Assembly: GCF_002245625.1 (NCBI RefSeq)
Contig: NZ_NOIG01000004.1
Span: 248,001-312,000, forward strand
Length of the DNA: 64,000 bases
Direction of reading: 5' to 3'
From: Acidovorax kalamii
GTDB taxonomy: Bacteria; Pseudomonadota; Gammaproteobacteria; Burkholderiales; Burkholderiaceae_C
The notes under the pieces were generated by a model that worked only from the letters and a program-made list of their open reading frames with translations, ran no database searches and had not been told where the DNA came from. Positions 1 through 9,900 of this stretch are shown here, piece after piece (positions within the stretch are counted from its first letter, which is position 1; the number at the start of each line of letters is the position of its first letter). Both the position numbers and the translations under genes were made by a program.

Positions 1-245
1 TCGCCCTGCTGCAGCGCGGCGTCTCGGACCCCGACAGCGCCTACCGCCTGGCCGAGCGGCTGGTGCAGGCCATCGGCCAGCCCACCGAAATCGAATCCCA
101 CTTCATCCAGATCGGCGCCTCGGTGGGCATCGTCATGGCCTCCGCGGACGCGGCCGACGCCGAAGAACTCCTGCGCAAGGCCGACTCCGCCATGTACCTG
201 GCCAAGGCCTCCGGCCGTGGCTGCGCGCGCATCTACGGCATGTGA
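1..245 (+). CDS. C-terminal end of a GGDEF (diguanylate cyclase) protein, partial
   Basis: The gene enters from the left edge and ends at TGA 243-245. The roughly 80 visible residues (frame 3) carry the end of a GGDEF domain: ASVGIVMA, a regular spacing to LLRKADSAMYLAKASGRG, then the terminal aromatic. This ADxAMYxAK signature is typical of the last helix of diguanylate cyclase domains. The GGDEF motif itself and any sensor region lie outside the window, so catalytic competence cannot be judged. A terminator-like hairpin follows about 120 bases downstream. Confidence 0.85.
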   Translation, partial: ALLQRGVSDPDSAYRLAERLVQAIGQPTEIESHFIQIGASVGIVMASADAADAEELLRKADSAMYLAKASGRGCARIYGM

Positions 246-549
246 GGGCGGGGTGGGCGCCGCACAATCGGCGCTGTCCTACACACGCAGGCGCTGGTGC
301 GTTTTACGATCACGCCGTCGATACCCCTTCGACATCCCTCCCGCTTGCTCCAAGCAAGTGTTCAGCCCGCACCCTGCGGGCTTTTTTTTGCCTGGCACAT
401 CGCATGCTTGCCTGAAAAAAGTCGGCCTATCTCTGGGCCTTTTGACCCTGCTCCATGCACGCCACATGAAGTGGCGGCACCATCGGTCCATCATCGGTTG
501 CCAGCCTGGGTGTCACGGCGAGGCAACGGCCGCTCGCTACAAAACAAGA
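246..549. other. Intergenic region with two hairpins, no clear gene
   Basis: About 300 bases without a convincing reading frame. It holds a small hairpin (CTTGC/GCAAG, about 351-366) directly followed by a GC-rich hairpin with a T-tract (364-389). The pair could be the end of the upstream mRNA or of a short RNA. Nothing else recognisable was seen. Confidence 0.5.
364..389 (+). terminator. Rho-independent terminator
   Basis: AGCCCGC, loop ACCCT, GCGGGCT, then eight T. A textbook intrinsic terminator for the plus strand, downstream of the GGDEF gene. Confidence 0.8.
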
Positions 550-738
550 ATGATCCTGTACAAACCCGGCACCCCATTCATCTACAAAGGCCGACGGGTC
601 ACCGTGGACTACATCATCATCCGAAAGACCGGCCTGTGGATCCGCCTGGCCCAGAGCGAGGAGGTGTGCCGCCCCGAGGACCTGACGCCGATTGCGCCGC
701 AGGGCTCGGACTTGGCGGAGAGCCCGGGCCGCACTTGA
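550..738 (+). CDS. Small hypothetical protein (62 aa)
   Basis: ATG at 550 gives a 62-residue protein beginning MILYKPGTPFIYKGRRVTVD. The first 45 residues alternate hydrophobic and charged positions like a small beta-barrel (YKGRRVTVDYIIIRKTGLWIRL), while the last 15 are low complexity. No family is recognised. The upstream stretch is A-rich (caaaacaag) without a clear Shine-Dalgarno. The ORF ends about 70 bases before a bidirectional terminator, which fits a real transcription unit. It may be a short SH3- or Hfq-like domain, but that is only an impression. Confidence 0.5.
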   Translation: MILYKPGTPFIYKGRRVTVDYIIIRKTGLWIRLAQSEEVCRPEDLTPIAPQGSDLAESPGRT

Positions 739-805
739 TGGCGTGTGCTCCGGTGCCTGCTGCTGTGCGGGGCGGCTTCCACCGGGAGGGAGGCTGGAGG
801 GGGAA

Positions 806-836
806 AGAAAAAACGGGCCGCGCGGGCCCGTTTTTG
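806..836. terminator. Bidirectional terminator between the small ORF and tRNA-Ser
   Basis: ACGGGCC, loop GCGCG, GGCCCGT, with an A-run on the left and a T-run on the right, so it can end both the plus-strand small ORF and the minus-strand tRNA transcript. Confidence 0.8.
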
Positions 837-846
837 TTTGGTGTGG

Positions 847-934
847 TGGCGGAGACGGTGAGATTCGAACTCACGGACGGTTGCCCGTCGGCAGTTTTCA
901 AGACTGCTGGTTTAAACCGCTCACCCACGTCTCC
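847..934 (-). tRNA. tRNA-Ser (anticodon UGA)
   Basis: Read on the minus strand, the gene starts GGAGACG and ends CGTCTCC-G-CCA with the CCA encoded. The anticodon arm GCAGT-CTTGAAA-ACTGC places TGA at positions 34-36, giving tRNA-Ser(UGA). A long variable arm (CCGACGGGCAACCGTCC region) is present, as expected for a class II serine tRNA, and the T-loop GTTCGAATC is intact. Total length is 88 nt. Confidence 0.97.
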
Positions 935-953
935 GGGCACGGAAGCGCGGATT

Positions 954-1637
954 CTAGCCGACTGCAGGCGCTGATTTTTTCAGCATGCCCCGCGTTTCGA
1001 TGAACCGGATCACCTCGGTCAGCCCGCTCAGGTTCTTCAGATTGGTCATCACAAACGGCTTGAGCAAGCCCTGGGCGTTGGTGCGCATGCGGGTGGTGTC
1101 GGCATGCATCACGTCGAGGTTGGCGCCCACGTGGGGGGCCAGGTCGGTCTTGTTGATGACGAACAGGTCGCTTTTGGTGATGCCGGGGCCGCCCTTGCGC
1201 GGGATTTTTTCACCGGCGGCCACGTCGATCACGTAGATGGTGAGGTCGCTCAGCTCGGGGCTGAAGGTGGCGGCCAGGTTGTCGCCGCCGCTTTCCACAA
1301 ACACGATGTCGGCGTTGGGGAACTCGCCCAGCATGCGGTCGATGGCTTCCAGGTTGATGGAGCAGTCCTCGCGGATGGCCGTGTGGGGGCAGCCGCCGGT
1401 TTCCACGCCCAGGATGCGTTCGGCGGGCAGGGCGCCGCTCACGGTCAGCAGGCGCTGGTCTTCCTTGGTGTAGATGTCGTTGGTGATGGCCACCAGGTCG
1501 TAGTCATCGCGCATGGCCTTGCACAGCATTTCGAGCAGCGTGGTCTTGCCGGAGCCCACGGGGCCGCCGATGCCGACGCGCAAAGGGGGCAGTGGTTTGG
1601 TGCGGTTCGGGATGTGGTGCAGGGTGCTGGTGGTCAT
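954..1637 (-). CDS. ureG: Urease accessory GTPase UreG
   Basis: 227 residues, full length for the SIMIBI-class GTPase that delivers nickel to urease together with UreE, UreF and UreD. The P-loop [10 protein letters not shown] lies at residues 24-33. ExxGGDN ([18 protein letters not shown]) and the nickel-binding region around [14 protein letters not shown] are intact, as is the base-specificity motif NKTDL. The ATG overlaps the ureF stop (ATGA), showing translational coupling. It is the last gene of the urease operon; tRNA-Ser follows on the same strand. Confidence 0.98.
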   Translation of the reverse strand: MTTSTLHHIPNRTKPLPPLRVGIGGPVGSGKTTLLEMLCKAMRDDYDLVAITNDIYTKEDQRLLTVSGALPAERILGVETGGCPHTAIREDCSINLEAIDRMLGEFPNADIVFVESGGDNLAATFSPELSDLTIYVIDVAAGEKIPRKGGPGITKSDLFVINKTDLAPHVGANLDVMHADTTRMRTNAQGLLKPFVMTNLKNLSGLTEVIRFIETRGMLKKSAPAVG

Positions 1638-2344
1638 GATCGGAAGAGGCGGGAGTATTGGGTTTCGTGCTGTGCCGACAAGATGGCGAGCATGGGCGAA
1701 AAGGCCTGGCGCTTGCTGTCCATGAGGCCGATGGCGTGGTCTGCAGCAGTGGGAATGGCGTCGGCCAAGCGCGCCAGGATGCGCTGGCCTGCGCTCTGCC
1801 CCAGCTGCATGGACTTGAGCGCGGCTTGCACCATGTTTTCGGCCCAGCCAAAGGCGTAGGCCAGCAGCACATCGCGCACGGGGGCCTGGGTGGTGGAGGC
1901 TGCCAGCGCAAAGGCCACGGGGTAGGTGGGGGGCAGGGCGGCCAGGTGGCGCACGGCGGGCATCAGGGTTTCATCGCCCTGGTGCTGGTTGCGCAGCCAG
2001 TCGGCCATCGACCGGCCCATCTGCTCGGTCTGCAGCCGCAGCTCGCTCGTTTCGCGGGTGTGCAGCACCCAGTCGTTGAGTTCGCGCACATGCCCCCAGT
2101 CGGCGCGGCGCCAGGCGCCCACGGCCTTGGCGATCAGGGCCATGTCGCCGCGCGCCTGCGTGATGTGCAGCTGGTCCAGCAGCCAGTCGCCCACGGGGGT
2201 TTCGCTGGCCAGGCCCGCGTTTTCAATGGCGCTTTCCAGCCCCTCGGAGTACGAGAACCCGCCCACGGGCAGCGCGGGGGAGGCCAGCCACATCAGCTGC
2301 AGGAAGCTGGCGGCGGGCAGGGGCGCGGGGCGGTCAAAGCGCAT
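1634..2344 (-). CDS. ureF: Urease accessory protein UreF
   Basis: 236 residues. All-helical UreF forms a complex with UreD and UreG and gates nickel insertion. The family signature [21 protein letters not shown] lies near the N-terminus, and the C-terminus has the conserved helices with [13 protein letters not shown] and the tail FRS. The reading frame is open further upstream, but that part translates the end of ureE in another frame, so the ATG at 2344 (MRFDRPAPL), 10 bases after the ureE stop, is chosen. It overlaps ureG by 4 bases. Confidence 0.97.
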   Translation of the reverse strand: MRFDRPAPLPAASFLQLMWLASPALPVGGFSYSEGLESAIENAGLASETPVGDWLLDQLHITQARGDMALIAKAVGAWRRADWGHVRELNDWVLHTRETSELRLQTEQMGRSMADWLRNQHQGDETLMPAVRHLAALPPTYPVAFALAASTTQAPVRDVLLAYAFGWAENMVQAALKSMQLGQSAGQRILARLADAIPTAADHAIGLMDSKRQAFSPMLAILSAQHETQYSRLFRS

Positions 2345-2354
2345 GGCGCGGGGC

Positions 2355-3053
2355 TCAGTGGTCGTGGTTGCAGTGGGGGCCGTGCACATGGCCCTGGGCG
2401 ACCACGGGGATGGCCACGGTGCGGCCACGGGCGGGTGCTGAAGCCGCAGCAACCGCTGGAGTTTGTGCGTGCGAATGGCTGTGATCGTGGCCGTGCTCGT
2501 GGCTGTGATCGTGCCCATGGTCATGTCCGTGGTCATGCCCCCCATGGTGGTGGTGCCCGCCGCCGTGTCCCGCCGCATAGGCACCGCCTTCGGGTTCAAA
2601 GGGCAAGTTCTGCTCGGTCACGATCAGGTGCATGGCGCGCAGCATGTCGGCCAGCACGTGGTCGGGCTCGATCTTGAGGTGGTCGGTCTGCAGCTCGATG
2701 GGCACATGGCGGTTGCCCAGGTGGTAGGCAGCGCGCGTCAGGTCGAACGGTGTGCCGTGGCTTTGGCAATGGGTGATGACCAGCACCGGTTGTGGCGCGG
2801 CAATCACGCGGACCATGGAGCCGTCTTCGGCCACCAGCACATCGCCGCCGCGCACCAGCGTGCCGCGCGGCAGGAAGATGCCCAGTTCGCGGCCAGCGGA
2901 GTCGGTGGCGGCAAAGCGGCTTTTCTGGCGCACGTCCCAGTCCAGTTCAACCGTGGTGGCGCGCTTGAGCAGCACGGGGGCCAGGCCTTGGCCCTGGGGG
3001 AGGAGTTTGGAGGCTTGGAGCATGGAGGTCTGTTCGGTCAGCAAAACGCGCAT
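2355..3053 (-). CDS. ureE: Urease nickel metallochaperone UreE, histidine-rich
   Basis: Up to 232 residues. The N-terminal beta domain ([17 protein letters not shown]) and the C-terminal metallochaperone domain ([12 protein letters not shown], with the dimer-interface nickel histidine in HxxP) are intact. A C-terminal tail of more than 20 histidines in HGHDH repeats, ending HGPHCNHDH, should store or bind several nickel ions. The start is uncertain: ATG at 3053 (MRVLLTEQ) or ATG at 3023 ([11 protein letters not shown]). The second matches the usual UreE N-terminus better. Neither has a strong Shine-Dalgarno. Confidence 0.95.
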   Translation of the reverse strand: MRVLLTEQTSMLQASKLLPQGQGLAPVLLKRATTVELDWDVRQKSRFAATDSAGRELGIFLPRGTLVRGGDVLVAEDGSMVRVIAAPQPVLVITHCQSHGTPFDLTRAAYHLGNRHVPIELQTDHLKIEPDHVLADMLRAMHLIVTEQNLPFEPEGGAYAAGHGGGHHHHGGHDHGHDHGHDHSHEHGHDHSHSHAQTPAVAAASAPARGRTVAIPVVAQGHVHGPHCNHDH

Positions 3054-3097
3054 TGTGGCCCGGGTGGGGCAGCGCGGGGTTACTCACAAGGGGCTGC

Positions 3098-3586
3098 TCA
3101 CACGGGGCGGGTCATGAAGAAGCTGTACGGGTCGGGGCCGTAGTCGGCAAAGGGTCCGCATTCGACAAAGTCATGCTGAAAGTACAGCTGGCGCGCGGGT
3201 TCAAAAAAGGGCTGGGGCCCCGTTTCCAGGCTCACCCGGCTGAAGCCGCGTGTGCGGGCCTCGTGCAGCAGGTGGGCCAGCACCTGGCGTGCGATGCCCT
3301 GGCCCCGGTGGCGGGCGCTGGTGCGCATGGACTTGAGTTCGGCATGCTCTGCATCCAGCCGCTTGAGGGCGCCCGTGCCCACCAGCGTGCCGCCATCGGC
3401 CCCGGGCAGCCAGGCGGACCAGAAGGCGATATCGGGCTGGCGCAGCTGGTCCATGTCCAGCGCGTGCACGCTTTCGGGTGGCGACACCGCATACATGTCC
3501 TGCAGGTGCTCCTGCATGAATGCTTCGATGCGCGGGTCGCTCAGGTCGTCCAGGCGGATCTGCAGCGGGGCGGGGAGGGCGGCCAT
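3098..3586 (-). CDS. GNAT-family N-acetyltransferase inside the urease operon
   Basis: 162 residues from the ATG at 3586 (MAALPAPLQIRLDDL), only 7 bases after the ureC stop, so it is read with the operon. The acetyl-CoA motif A is clear: LKSMRTSARHRGQGIARQVL (Q/RxxGxG/A), followed by helix VLAHLLHEARTRGFSRVSLETG and the FY..HGF-like LYFQHDFVECGPF. The substrate is unknown. It is not a urease assembly factor in the known pathway and may be a passenger, although amine or polyamine acetylation would suit a nitrogen operon. Confidence 0.9.
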   Translation of the reverse strand: MAALPAPLQIRLDDLSDPRIEAFMQEHLQDMYAVSPPESVHALDMDQLRQPDIAFWSAWLPGADGGTLVGTGALKRLDAEHAELKSMRTSARHRGQGIARQVLAHLLHEARTRGFSRVSLETGPQPFFEPARQLYFQHDFVECGPFADYGPDPYSFFMTRPV

Positions 3587-3593
3587 GCGTTGC

Positions 3594-5312
3594 TCAGAAC
3601 AGGAAATAGCGCTGCGCCATGGGCAGCACGGTGGCGGGCTCGCAGGTGAGCAGCTGGCCGTCGGCGCGCACGGTGTAGGTTTGTGCGTCCACCTCCATCC
3701 TGGGTGTGTAGCTGTTGTGCACCATGTGCTGCTTGCGCACGCCACGGATGTTGCGCACCGCGCTGAGCTGCTTGCGCAGGCCAAAGCGTTCGCCAACGCC
3801 TGCGTTCAGCCCAGCCTGCGACACGAAGGTGAGCGAGGTCTTGGCAATGGCCCCGCCAAACGCGCCGAACATGGGCCGGTAGTGCACGGGCTGGGGTGTG
3901 GGGATGGACGCATTCGGGTCACCCATCGCGGCCATGGCGATCAGGCCGCCCTTGAGGATGAGCGCGGGCTTCACGCCGAAGAACGCGGGCTTCCAGATCA
4001 CGATGTCGGCCCACTTGCCGACTTCGAGCGAGCCCACCTCATGGGCGATGCCGTGGGCAATGGCGGGGTTGATGGTGTACTTGGCCACATAGCGCTTGAT
4101 GCGCGTGTTGTCATTGCGCGCGGTGTCGCCCTGCAGACTGCCTCGCTGCACTTTCATCTTGTGTGCGGTCTGCCAGGTGCGCAGGATGACTTCTCCCACA
4201 CGGCCCATGGCCTGGCTGTCGCTCGACATCATGCTGATGGCGCCCAGGTCGTGCAGGATGTCTTCCGCAGCAATCGTCTCCTTGCGGATGCGGCTTTCGG
4301 CAAAGGCCAGGTCTTCGGCGATGCTGGCATCGAGGTGGTGGCACACCATGAGCATGTCCACATGCTCGTCCAGCGTGTTCTGCGTGTAGGGCATGGTGGG
4401 GTTGGTGGACGACGGCAAAAAGTTGTCTTCCCCCACCACGCGCAGGATGTCCGGAGCGTGCCCGCCGCCCGCGCCCTCGGTGTGGAAGGCGCAGATGCCG
4501 CGCCCGCCCACGGCGGCGATGGTGTTCTCCACAAAACCTGATTCGTTGAGCGTGTCGCTGTGGATGGCGACCTGCGTGTCGGTGGCCTCGGCCACGTCCA
4601 GGCAGTTGCTGATGGCTGAGGGCGTGGTGCCCCAGTCTTCGTGCAGCTTGAGGCCGATGGCGCCCGCGTCGATCTGCTCGTGCAGCGCCTCGGGCAGGCT
4701 GGCGTTGCCTTTGCCCAAAAAGCCCAGGTTCATGGGGAAGGCATCGGCCGCCTGCAGCATGCGTTCCATGTTGAAGGGGCCCGACGTGCAGGTGGTGGCC
4801 AGCGTGCCCGTGGCAGGGCCGGTGCCGCCGCCCAGCATGGTGGTCACGCCGCTGGCCAGGGCCTCTTCGATCTGCTGCGGGCAGATGAAGTGGATGTGGC
4901 TGTCGATGCCGCCTGCGGTGACGATGTTGCCCTCGCAGCTGATGACCTCGGTGCCGGGGCCGATGACGATGTCCACGCCCGGCTGCACGTCGGGGTTGCC
5001 CGCCTTGCCGATGGCGGCGATGCGGCCTGCGCGCAGACCGATGTCGGCCTTGACGATGCCGGTGTGGTCGATGATGAGCGCGTTGGTCAGCACGGTGTCT
5101 ACGGCGCCGCTGGCATTGCTGCGCTGGCTTTGCGCCATGCCGTCGCGGATGGTCTTGCCGCCGCCAAACTTCACTTCTTCGCCATAGCTGCCCGCGCGCA
5201 GGGTGTAATCGGCCTCCACCTCCAGGATGAGGTCGGTGTCGGCCAGGCGCAGGCGGTCGCCCACCGTGGGGCCGAACATTTCGGCATAGGCGCGTCGTCC
5301 AATGGTTGCCAT
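3594..5312 (-). CDS. ureC: Urease alpha subunit UreC (catalytic)
   Basis: 572 residues, full length. It hydrolyses urea to ammonia and carbamate at a dinuclear nickel site. All ligands can be seen: H139 and H141 (SHIHF), K222 in [11 protein letters not shown] (the carbamylated lysine), H251, H277 and D365 (SSDSQAMG). The mobile-flap residues C324 and H325 (MVCHHLD) are also intact. The enzyme is therefore predicted active. It is the fourth gene of the minus-strand operon, 93 bases after ureB; that gap holds one copy of the AGCTGCTAGCGCTTG intergenic repeat. Confidence 0.99.
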   Translation of the reverse strand: MATIGRRAYAEMFGPTVGDRLRLADTDLILEVEADYTLRAGSYGEEVKFGGGKTIRDGMAQSQRSNASGAVDTVLTNALIIDHTGIVKADIGLRAGRIAAIGKAGNPDVQPGVDIVIGPGTEVISCEGNIVTAGGIDSHIHFICPQQIEEALASGVTTMLGGGTGPATGTLATTCTSGPFNMERMLQAADAFPMNLGFLGKGNASLPEALHEQIDAGAIGLKLHEDWGTTPSAISNCLDVAEATDTQVAIHSDTLNESGFVENTIAAVGGRGICAFHTEGAGGGHAPDILRVVGEDNFLPSSTNPTMPYTQNTLDEHVDMLMVCHHLDASIAEDLAFAESRIRKETIAAEDILHDLGAISMMSSDSQAMGRVGEVILRTWQTAHKMKVQRGSLQGDTARNDNTRIKRYVAKYTINPAIAHGIAHEVGSLEVGKWADIVIWKPAFFGVKPALILKGGLIAMAAMGDPNASIPTPQPVHYRPMFGAFGGAIAKTSLTFVSQAGLNAGVGERFGLRKQLSAVRNIRGVRKQHMVHNSYTPRMEVDAQTYTVRADGQLLTCEPATVLPMAQRYFLF

Positions 5313-5339
5313 GGTGAGGGTGCTCCGCGAGAACTGGTT

Positions 5340-5402
5340 ACTCTGTTTTTGATAGCTGCTAGCGCTTGTGGGATGCGCGAGAGAGGCTGTTTTGGCTTGA
5401 AG
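5340..5402. repeat. Short intergenic repeat (ATAGCTGCTAGCGCTTG type) between ureB and ureC
   Basis: TTTTTGATAGCTGCTAGCGC at 5344-5363 followed by a pyrimidine-rich stretch. Related AGCTAT/ATAGCT modules recur in at least seven other gaps of this window (near 18568, 24720, 33872, 40898, 57693, 59810 and 61978). Confidence 0.55.
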
Positions 5403-5405
5403 TTT

Positions 5406-5711
5406 TTACAGCGCGCCCTGCGTCAGGCCCTGAAAACCGAACACCTTGCGGTCGCCCGCGTAGTCCACCAGCTCCACGGTGCGCTCCTGGCCGGGCTCGA
5501 AGCGCACGGCCGTGCCGGATGCAATGTTCAGCCGCATGCCGCGCGCGGCGGCGCGGTCAAAGCCCAGGGCGTTGTTGGTCTCTGCAAAGTGGTAGTGCGA
5601 GCCGACCTGGATGGGGCGGTCGCCCGTGTTGCGCACGACGATGGTGAGCGTGCGGCGGCCGGTGTTGAGCGCGTGCTCGCCGGGTTCGGTGATGAGTTCG
5701 CCGGGGATCAT
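5406..5711 (-). CDS. ureB: Urease beta subunit UreB
   Basis: 101 residues from ATG 5711 ([16 protein letters not shown]), with AAGGAG six bases upstream; the open frame extends further but lacks homology there. Family marks are IPGE, TG(D)[18 protein letters not shown] and the C-terminal [11 protein letters not shown]. It is a small structural subunit packing against UreC and UreA in the (UreABC)3 enzyme. The separate UreA and UreB chains are the usual proteobacterial arrangement. Confidence 0.98.
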   Translation of the reverse strand: MIPGELITEPGEHALNTGRRTLTIVVRNTGDRPIQVGSHYHFAETNNALGFDRAAARGMRLNIASGTAVRFEPGQERTVELVDYAGDRKVFGFQGLTQGAL

Positions 5712-5733
5712 GAAGGCTCCTTGGAAGGAAGGC

Positions 5734-6348
5734 TCAGGCCATTTGCGCCAGCAGCACGCCACCAAACGCCGCAACACCTGCGCCAGCAGCGCGGGCCAGC
5801 CACACATGGCGGTGGCGCAGCGCCCAGCCTGCCGCCAGGCCCGCGCTGTGCAGCAGCACGGTGGCGGCCAGCATGCCTGCCAGGGTCAACCAGGCACTGT
5901 CGTCACCCGCCAGTTCGTAGCCGTGGGCCACGCCGTGGAACACTGCAAACACACCAACCACCAGCGCCGCCACGAGGCCGGGCACACGCAGGCGCGACAC
6001 GACCAGCAGGCCCGTGACCAGCAGCGACGCGGCAATCATGGGCTCCACCGCAGGCAGCGCCACACCCTGCAGGCCCAGCACGGCGCCCACCAGCAGCATG
6101 GCTGCAAAGCCCACGGGCCCCCACAGCAGATCGCGCCCGGCGCTGCGCGCGGCCAGGGCGCTCCACAGGCCCACGGCCACCATGGCGGCCAGGTGGTCCA
6201 GGCCGAACAGGGGGTGGGCAAAGCCGCTCAGAAAACTGTTGTGGATGTGGGATTCAGCACCCGTATGGGCGCTGGCGCCTGTGCTGATTGCGCTGGCAGC
6301 TATGAAAAGAAGAGCGGCTGTGTGGCGGTGTGAGAGGGCGATGCGCAT
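5734..6348 (-). CDS. ureJ: HupE/UreJ nickel permease-like membrane protein
   Basis: 204 residues with a signal-like start ([21 protein letters not shown]) and about six transmembrane helices. The HupE/UreJ signature [12 protein letters not shown] and a second histidine motif FHGVAHGYE, both thought to bind Ni(II), are present. It probably supplies nickel for urease. It sits between ureA and ureB, the usual position in Burkholderiales urease operons. Confidence 0.93.
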   Translation of the reverse strand: MRIALSHRHTAALLFIAASAISTGASAHTGAESHIHNSFLSGFAHPLFGLDHLAAMVAVGLWSALAARSAGRDLLWGPVGFAAMLLVGAVLGLQGVALPAVEPMIAASLLVTGLLVVSRLRVPGLVAALVVGVFAVFHGVAHGYELAGDDSAWLTLAGMLAATVLLHSAGLAAGWALRHRHVWLARAAGAGVAAFGGVLLAQMA

Positions 6349-6378
6349 GGGGGCTCCACGGAGAAGAGAGAAAAGGGG

Positions 6379-6664
<286 letters not shown>

Positions 6665-6681
<17 letters not shown>

Positions 6682-6769
6682 TTCGTTTCACTCAAAGCTG
6701 GGGTCAATAGCTCGCGCGACCGCCGAGGCGGTCGAACACGAGGGGTCAGTTCCATGTCGTTCTGCTCAA
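6665..6769 (-). repeat. Direct repeat of the ureA start region
   Basis: Copies at 6665-6695 (true ureA start) and 6739-6769, 31 bases each, offset by 74 bases, 24 of 31 identical. Both contain TTGAG..AACGA.ATGGAA.. Confidence 0.7.
6672..6755 (-). other. Mini-ORF in the ureA leader that repeats the UreA start (possible leader peptide)
   Basis: ATG at 6755 opens a 27-codon frame that begins M-E-L-T-P-R, identical to UreA, then diverges and stops at TAA 6674-6672, inside the ureA start ATGGAATTAA. The bases around both starts match at 24 of 31 positions (6665-6695 and 6739-6769), and the codon differences in MELTPR are synonymous. It could be a decayed tandem duplication of the ureA 5' end or a translated leader coupled to ureA. 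Confidence 0.45.
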
Positions 6770-6873
6770 TGTAAGGAGAGGTGGGCTCGTGTAGCGGGTT
6801 GTTCCGGCCGGACACACGGGGCAATCGTCATCGATGGCCATGCGGTCTTCAGGGTAGTGGATTCATCATAGGC

Positions 6874-6890
6874 AGCAAGCCCCGTGCCCG
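6874..6890 (-). promoter_or_regulatory. Sigma-54 promoter for the urease operon
   Basis: On the minus strand, CGGGCACGGGGCTTGCT fits the consensus YTGGCACGRNNNTTGCW at every fixed position except one T (G here). The GG/GC spacing is correct. A transcript would start near 6863, giving a leader of about 180 bases before ureA that includes the mini-ORF. Sigma-54 use agrees with NtrC-type nitrogen control known for many urease operons. No clear NtrC site was recognised upstream. Confidence 0.7.
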
Positions 6891-6979
6891 CCATACGCCA
6901 GAGGGCGAAGACGAGCGGGGCGCCGAAGGCGCCGGTGGCATGGAAACTGCACTTGCACGGGCCTCCATCCCCTTTGCCC

Positions 6980-9900
6980 ATGCCCCCCACCACTGCCTCC
7001 CTTGCACCGCCCGATGTGACCTCGGCGCCCGCGTTGGGGGCCGATGCCGACGCGCAGGCGCCGCAGCAGGTGGTCAAGGTCCGGCGCGACTACAACAGCT
7101 GGGTGGCCACCGAGACCATGGAGGACTATGCGCTGCGCTACACCCCGCAGCGCTTTCGCAAATGGTCCGAATGGCGCGTGGCCAACACCGCGTTCGGCGC
7201 GGCATCGTTCCTGATCCTCGAAGCCGTGGGCGCCACGCTGCTGGTGCAGTACGGCTTCATCAACGCCTTCTGGGCCATCGTTGCCACGGGGCTCATCATC
7301 TTTTTGGCGGGGTTGCCCATCAGCGTCTATGCCGCGCGCTACGGGGTGGACATGGATCTGCTCACGCGCGGCGCGGGCTTTGGCTACATCGGCTCTACGC
7401 TCACCTCGCTGATCTACGCGAGCTTCACCTTCATCTTCTTCGCGCTCGAAGCCGCCGTGATGGCCTACGCGCTGGAACTGGCGCTCGACATCCCGCCCAC
7501 CTGGGGCTACCTGATCTGCGCCATTGTGGTGATTCCGCTGGTCACCCACGGCGTGTCGGCCATCAGCCGCCTGCAGGTGTGGACGCAACCGCTGTGGCTG
7601 GTGATGCTGGTGGTGCCATTTGTGTATGTGCTGATGCGCGATCCTGGTGCATTCTCGGGCGTTGTGCACTATGGTGGTGAATCGACGCGCGGTGCCACGT
7701 TCCAACTGCCCTTGTTTGGTGCGGCGCTCACCGTGGGTATTGCACTCATTACCCAGATGGGGGAGCAGGCCGACTACCTGCGTTTCATGCCCGCCCGCAC
7801 CGCCACCACGCGTGGGCGCTGGTGGCTGGGCGTGCTGGTGGGCGGGCCGGGCTGGGTGGTGCTGGGCGTGCTCAAGATGCTGGGCGGCGCACTGCTGGCC
7901 TGGCTGGCCCTCAAGCACATGGTGCCCACCGAGCGTGCGGTGGACCCGAACCAGATGTACCTGGTGGCGTACGAATATGTGTTCCCGCACTACGGCTGGG
8001 CGGTGGCGGCCACGGCGCTGTTTGTGGTGGTGTCGCAGATGAAGATCAATGTGACCAATGCCTACGCGGGGTCGCTGGCCTGGTCCAACTTCTTCTCGCG
8101 CCTCACGCACAGCCACCCGGGGCGGGTGGTGTGGGTGGTGTTCAACACGCTGATCGCCTTCATGCTGATGGAGATGAACGTGTTCCGCGCCATGGGCGAG
8201 GTGCTGGGGCTGTACTCCAACATCGCCATCGCCTGGATCATGTCGGTGGTGGCCGATCTGGTCATCAACAAGCCACTGGGCCTGTCGCCCAAGGGCATCG
8301 AGTTCAAGCGTGCGCACCTGTACGACATCAACCCGGTGGGCGTGGGCGCGATGGCGCTGGCGTCCGTCGTGTCCATCAGCGCCCACCTGGGGCTGTTCGG
8401 CCCGCTGCCGCAGGCGTTCTCGGCCGTGATCGCGATGGCCGTGGCCTTTGTGACTGCGCCGCTGATCGCCTGGGCCACTCGGGGCAAGTACTACATCGCA
8501 CGCCAGAGCCATCCGGTGCCCGAGCCCGTGGCTGTGCCCATGCAGGGCCCTGTGCCCGGCGCCCGGGCGGCCGACCTGGGCAGCTACCAGCGCCTCACGG
8601 TGCAGCGCTGCGTGATCTGCGAGCGCGAGTACGAGGCCCCCGACATGGCGCAGTGCCCGGCTTACCGGGGTGCCATCTGCTCGCTGTGCTGCACGCTCGA
8701 CGCGCGCTGCGGTGACCTGTGCAAGCCGCATGCGAGCATGGCCGTGCAATGGTCGGCCGCGCTGCGCTGGGTGCTGCCGCGTGCCATCTGGCGCTACCTG
8801 GACACGGGCCTGGGCCACTTCCTGCTGCTGATGCTGGTGATTGCGCCGCTGCTCGCGGCCGTGATGGGGCTGCTCTACCACCAGGAGCTGAACACCATTG
8901 CCCAGGCCATGACGGACACTGAAGTGGCGGCCGCGCCCGAGGTGGCCTTGCGCTCGGGCCTGCTCAAGGCGTATCTGGCGCTGCTGGTCATCTCGGGCAT
9001 CGTGGCCTGGTGGCTGGTGCTGGCGCACAAGAGCCGCCAGGTGGCACAAGAGGAATCCAACCGCCAGACGGGCCTCTTGGTGCGCGAGATCGAGTTGCAC
9101 CGCCAGACCGACGAGGCGCTGCAGACCGCGCGCAGTGTGGCCGAGCAGGCCCGCCAGCAGGCCGAGGCCGCGCGGGCCCTGGCCGACCAGGCCAACCAGG
9201 CCAAGAGCCGCTACATCAGCGCCATCAGCCACGAGATCCGCACGCCGCTCAACTCGATCCTGGGCTACGCCCAGCTGATGGGCGAGGACGCGGGCGTGCC
9301 GCCGCACCGCAAGCAGGCGGTGCATGTGATACGGCGCGGCGGCGAACATTTGTTGTCGCTGATCGAAGGCACGCTGGACATCGCGCGCATCGAATCGGGC
9401 AAGCTCACGCTCGATGTCGCGCCCATGCGCTTTGCCGACGGCTTGCATGAGATGGCCGCTTTGTTCGAGCTGCAGGCCGCTGCCAAGGGCTTGGCGTTCA
9501 CGTTCGATGTACAAGGGGTGATTCCGGAAGTTGTGCGCGCCGACGACAAGCGCCTGCGCCAGATCCTCATCAACCTGCTGGGCAACGCCGTCAAGTTCAC
9601 CGCGCAGGGCACTGTCACGCTGCGGGTGCGCTATGCGCGCGAGATGGCGCGCATCGAGGTGCAGGACACGGGGCCGGGCCTCACGCCCGGCGAGATCGAG
9701 CGCATCTTCGAGCCCTTTGCGCGCGGCGGTTCGGCCGGTGCGCCTTCGGCCCCCGGCGCGGGGTTGGGGCTCACCATCGCCAAGATGCTCACCGCGCTCA
9801 TGGGTGGCGAGCTGACGGTGAGCAGCACCCCGGGCCAGGGCTCGGTGTTCCAGGTCAAGCTGTTTCTGCCCGAGGTGCATGCCGAGGCCCTGGGCAAGGC

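Noticed and set aside
1104-2677. Plus-strand Gly/His-rich frames opposite ureG, ureF and ureE
   Set aside because: Antisense shadows of well-recognised urease accessory genes.
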